DNA of 30,731 bases from Patescibacteria group bacterium UBA6489 (GTDB taxonomy: Bacteria > Patescibacteriota > Gracilibacteria > BD1-5 > UBA6164): assembly GCA_002435385.1 (NCBI GenBank), contig DJMN01000025.1, positions 586 through 31,316 on the forward strand, written 5' to 3'. Every line of letters starts with the position of its first letter. The first letter of the stretch is position 1. Below, piece after piece: positions 26,940 to 30,731 of this stretch. The notes below the pieces were generated by a model that was given only the letters and a program-made list of their open reading frames with translations, was not told where the DNA came from and did not search any database. Position numbers and translations under genes: made by a program.

Positions 26940-29489
26940 ATGCCAGAAAACGAAAATCTAAATCAAGATGAAAACATAGAGAATGAAAATGAAGGAAATC
27001 AAGAAGCATTACCAATTGATACAGCTATTACTTATCAGTGAGATGAAGATAAAAATATCACAGATGAGATGGAAACTTGTTATTTGGACTATGCCATGAG
27101 TGTAATAGTACAAAGAGCACTTCCAGATATCAGAGACTGAATGAAACCAGTTCATAGAAGGATACTTTATGCAATGCATGAGTTAGGTTTAAAATCTAGT
27201 GCAAAGTTCAGAAAATCAGCAGCAGTTGTCTGAGATGTACTTTGAAAGTATCATCCTCATGGTGATTCTTCAGTTTATGAAGCAATGGTTCGTATGGCTC
27301 AAGATTTTTCACTAAGATATCCTTTAGTTCATGGACAATGAAACTTCTGATCAATGGACTGAGATAACCCAGCAGCAATGAGGTATACCGAAGCTAAGAT
27401 GACAAAATTAGCAGAGTATATGATGAGCGACATAGAAAAAGAAACTATAGATTGGAGAGATAACTATGACGCTACTAAAAAAGAACCTTCAGTATTACCA
27501 ACTAGGTTGCCAGACCTACTTATGAACTGAGTTATGGGTATTGCAGTATGAATGGCAACAAATATACCACCTCATAACTTATGAGAACTTATAGATGCTA
27601 TAAAACATTTATTAAAAGTAGAAGATATTTGAGAAGTTTCAGTTGAAGATTTAATGGAATTTGTAAAATGACCTGATTTCCCAACATGATGAATAGTTTA
27701 TGATAAAGAAGCATTACTTAATGCTTATTCAACTTGAAGAGGTTCAATTATTATAAGATGAGTTGCAAAGATAGAAGAATGAAAAAAATGAAGAAATATA
27801 ATAAATATATCAGAACTACCATATGCTTTAAATAAAGCTAACTTTGTTATGAAAATAGCAGAATTAGTTAGAGATAAAAAAATAGTATGAATAAGCGATA
27901 TAAGAGATGAATCAAATAAAAATGGAGTTAGAATTATAGTTGAGCTAAAAAAAGACAGTTTTCCTAAAAAAATACTAAATCAATTATATAAATTAACACC
28001 TCTTCAAACGAGTTTTGGTTACAATATGATTTGACTTTGAGAAAGATGAATGCAACCAAAATTACATAATCTAAAAGAATTTTTACTTGCATTTATAGAC
28101 CATAGAAAAGAAGTTATAACAAGAAGAACTAAGTATGAATTAAAGATAGCAGAAGCTAGAGCCCACATATTAGAATGACTAAAAAATGCACTTGATCACA
28201 TAGACAAAATCATAGCTCTAATAAGAGCGGCAGATACAAAAGAGGATGCAAAGGTTTCATTGATGGAATGATTTGACTTTACAGATATACAAGCAGAAGC
28301 TATACTTGAAATGAAACTTCAAAAATTAGCATGACTTGAAAGAAAAAAGATAGAAGATGAATTAGCAGAAAAATTAGAACTAATAGCTGATTTGAAGGAT
28401 ATCCTTGAAAAACCATGGAGAGTTGTAAATATAATTATAGAAGAACTAGACTTCATAAGAGAAAAATTTGCTGATGAGAGAAGAACTCTTATAAACCCTT
28501 CAAAAGTATGAGAATTTAATCCTAAAGATACTATACCAAATGAAGATATAGTTGTGGTATTCTCAAAGAATAGCTATATAAAAAGATTAAAAGCAAATTC
28601 TTTTAGAACTCAAAGAAGATGATGAAAATGAGTCGCAACATGAACAAAAGAAGATGATGAAATTAAATTAATAGTTCCAACAACAAATCATGCTGATTTA
28701 CTATTCTTTACTTCAAAAGGTAGAGTCTTTAGTTTACCAGCATATGAAATACCAGAAACTACAAGAATCGCTAAATGACAGCCAATTATAAACCTACTAG
28801 CTCTTCAAAAAGATGAAGAAATAGCAGCAATACTTGATATAACAAAAGAGAAAAATAAATATTTATTCTTTGTTTCAAGAGATTGAATCGTGAAAAAACT
28901 AGATATGGATCAGGTTAAAAATATAAGAGCAAATTGATTAAAAGTTGTTTGAGTAAAAGACGATGATAGTCTAAGATGGGTTAAAACTACATCTTGAGAA
29001 GATAACATATTTATAGCAACAAAAGAAGGTAAAGCTATACAATTCAGTGAAGACGATGTTAGACCTATGTGAAGAACTGCAGCATGAGTAAGATGAATAA
29101 AATTGAAAGAAAAAGATAAAGTAATGGAAGTAGCTATAGTCTGAGAAGATAAAGAATTTGTCTTTATTGTTACAGAAAAAGGTATGTGAAAACTTTCTTG
29201 AATAGAAGAATATAGAAACCAAAAAAGATGAGGATCATGAGTAAAAGCTATGGCAATTACAGCAAAAACAGGAAAATTAATTTCTGCTAGTATACTTAGT
29301 GAAGAGGAGAAAAAAGAATCAGATGTTATACTTATAAGTAAAGGATGACAAACTATAAGAGTAAATTTGAAGTGAATGAGGAAAACATCAAGAGTAACAC
29401 AATGAATTATATTAACAAAATTAAAAAATACTTCAGACAAGATAGTCAGAGCATCTATTATTAAGGAAAATGAAGGAGAAGATGAATAA
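26940..29489 (+). CDS. gyrA: DNA gyrase subunit A
   Basis: An 849-residue breakage-reunion subunit that makes negative supercoils with GyrB. After an acidic, Asn-rich N-terminal tail of about 40 residues comes the winged-helix domain with KPVHRRILYAMHELGL, the quinolone-determining segment KYHPHGDSSVYEAMVRMAQD (Ser and Glu at the two key positions, as in sensitive Gram-positive enzymes), and the catalytic Tyr149 in AAMRYTEAKM. A coiled-coil tower follows. The C-terminal DNA-wrapping beta-pinwheel carries the GyrA box QRRGGKG at 558-564, which marks gyrase rather than ParC; both middle glycines are TGA. gyrB is not adjacent. It is monocistronic, with a long terminator hairpin after the stop. 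Confidence 0.97.
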
Positions 29490-29498
29490 TATAGCTGT

Positions 29499-29540
29499 AA
29501 AAAAATAAAGTAGACAATTATTTGTCTACTTTATTTTTTT
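29499..29540. terminator. Bidirectional terminator after gyrA
   Basis: A 16-bp perfect stem, AAAAATAAAGTAGACA with TGTCTACTTTATTTTT, around a 6-base loop, with A before and T after. It serves gyrA and the convergent gene ending at 29561. Confidence 0.9.
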
Positions 29541-29560
29541 GTCTCTTTTAATTTTTAAAT

Positions 29561-30013
29561 TTATTCTTGAGGAGGAGTAAAATCATTAATAAAATCTTCA
29601 ACCATATCTCTAGATTTTAGTGTCTTATTACTTTGACCTGTTGATATTAGTGAAATAAATAATAATGATAATATAAGTATTATAACAGTTCAAATTCATG
29701 AATACTTATCTTTTTTATAAAATTGTAAAAATGCTATTCAACCAAAAATAAATCAAAAGATATAATAAAAATATACAAACAATCTGTTTAAATCTAATTC
29801 AGTAAATTTAGTAAGTAAAATTCATATAATATATATGAATACAAATATAAAAATTCAAGTAAAGATTGATATAATAGTATCTGACCATCATTCTTTATCT
29901 TCCTTTCAAGTGATATTGATTTCAAATCAACAATCACATATAATATTTTTTGTAGTATTTTCTTTGTCTAAATTATGTTCTTTTCAACATTTACTACATT
30001 TTATAATAGCCAT
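29561..30013 (-). CDS. Small zinc-ribbon membrane protein, unrecognised
   Basis: A 150-residue protein. The N-terminus AIIKCSKCGKEHNL followed by IICDCGFEI gives a C-x2-C...C-x-C zinc ribbon of about 30 residues, facing the cytosol. Three hydrophobic helices follow, at about 47-68 (IISIFTGIFIFVFIYIIG), 79-98 and 107-122, and a polar tail ending FTPPQE. Such ribbon-plus-membrane proteins are common and mostly uncharacterised. It lies 125 bases downstream of the acyl-CoA ligase gene on the same strand; that spacer has only a weak AT hairpin, so co-transcription is possible. Confidence 0.72.
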
Positions 30014-30138
30014 ATCTTAAATAAATTATTAAAATAACATTTGAATTATATCATACTTATAAAGAAAAAGAAAAAATTCTAGGTTATTATTTTTCATATC
30101 ACAATAATAAGGCTCTTTTTTCTAAGTTTTTTACTATC

Positions 30139-30731
30139 TTACAAATACAACTTAGCATCTACAATTATACTATCATCCTCATTTGCAAACACAGGATTTA
30201 TATCTATTTCCTTAATTTCTGGAAATGCTATAAAAATAGACATAATCTTAAATACAATATCAACCAAAGAATCAAAATTAATAGAAACATCTCATCTAGT
30301 TCAAGTTAAAATTGGATATCATTTCAAATGAGTGAACATCTCTCTTATTTGCCCTTTAGTGACTGGAGCTAATTTCATATAAACATCTTCATAAATATTT
30401 ACAAATATTCATCACATTCAAACTATTAAAATTTCTCAGAAACTTATATCTCTTTTTAATCAAATAAATACCTCTTTTGATTTTGGACACATTTCTTGAA
30501 ATGTTACTCAATAAATCTCTGCATTTGGATGAAAAGAAGAAACACTTTTTAAAATATCTTTATAAGCATTAATAGCATTTTCCTTTGTACTTATTCAAAC
30601 AATTACTCATCCACAGTCAGTTTTATGTGCTATATCAGGACTTGATATTTTCGCTACCAGTTTATGTTTTGATTCATTAAATATTTTTTCTACATCTGAA
30701 GTATTTTTAGCTAATTTATCTTCTAAAAATG
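30139..30731 (-). CDS. ADP-forming acyl-CoA ligase beta subunit/domain, C-terminal part
   Basis: Partial: the gene continues past the window edge, and 196 residues are visible. LVAKISSPDIAHKTDCGGVI is the typical start of the ATP-grasp domain of ADP-forming acetate-CoA ligases. Further on come EVFIGLKRDISFGEILIVGM with GGIFVNIYEDV, and KEIDINPVFANE with IIVDAKLYL, the metal- and nucleotide-binding end of the fold. These enzymes turn acetyl-CoA (or another acyl-CoA), ADP and phosphate into the acid and ATP, giving substrate-level ATP in fermenters. Whether it is a separate beta subunit or the end of a fused alpha-beta protein cannot be seen. Its Gly codons include many TGA. Confidence 0.85.

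Noticed and set aside
28910..29440. 176-residue minus-strand open frame opposite gyrA
   Set aside because: Antisense shadow of the GyrA C-terminal domain, composed of Ser/Phe/Ile/Leu, with no motif.
29835..30020. 61-residue plus-strand frame near the right end
   Set aside because: Antisense of the zinc-ribbon membrane protein at 29561-30013, which has a Cys pattern, membrane helices and normal start and stop.
1..30731. Insertion sequences, integrases, phage genes or plasmid functions
   Set aside because: No transposase, integrase, capsid, terminase or replication-initiator protein was found in the table 25 translations I read.

Overview
The window comes from an AT-rich bacterium that reads UGA as glycine (translation table 25). 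This code is known from the candidate phyla Absconditabacteria (SR1) and Gracilibacteria (BD1-5) of the Patescibacteria/CPR. With UGA as a stop, every long gene shatters. With UGA as Gly, about thirty uninterrupted frames appear, all closing on TAA or TAG, and the new glycines fall on invariant positions: both G of GHVDHGKT in IF-2, the GG of the GyrA box QRRGGKG, and IGGEGH/RGGRVKDLPG in S12. Shine-Dalgarno sequences are essentially absent. Which of the two phyla it is cannot be settled here.

Layout. 1-962: tRNA-Val(UAC) with terminator, then a P-loop kinase of the uridine-kinase type. 968-3587 (minus): a sensor-kinase-like ATPase domain protein followed by a cysteine-rich zinc-ribbon protein carrying an in-frame palindromic repeat. 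3762-4535: a TrmB-type regulator. 4712-6389 (minus): a short Jag (KH-R3H) RNA-binding protein and an unrecognised membrane-anchored protein. 6540-8930: infB. 9152-19543: a cell-surface locus with a 1909-residue secreted protein (SLH-like and SH3b-like modules), a run of small unrecognised membrane proteins with duplicated 5' ends and broken copies, and a secreted SLH plus DKNYY-repeat protein. 19691-25130: a translation operon, infA-rpmJ-rpsM-rpsK-rpsD-rpoA-rplQ-rplM-rpsI-rpsL-rpsG-rpmA. 25319-25394: tRNA-Thr(GGU). 25454-26632 (minus): a two-domain sugar-1-phosphate nucleotidylyltransferase with left-handed beta-helix repeats. 26940-29489: gyrA. 29561-30731 (minus): a small zinc-ribbon membrane protein and the C-terminal part of an ADP-forming acyl-CoA ligase beta subunit.

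The housekeeping parts (translation, RNA polymerase alpha, gyrase, tRNAs) are conventional apart from the code and the unusual joining of ribosomal gene clusters. The most unusual part is the 10-kb surface locus, where large wall-associated proteins sit among small membrane proteins that look like products of repeated duplication and decay. A family of short palindromic GC-richer repeats is scattered between genes, and one copy is translated inside a gene. Promoters that can be proposed share a pattern of TTGANN, a 16-base spacer and TATATT or TAAAAT.
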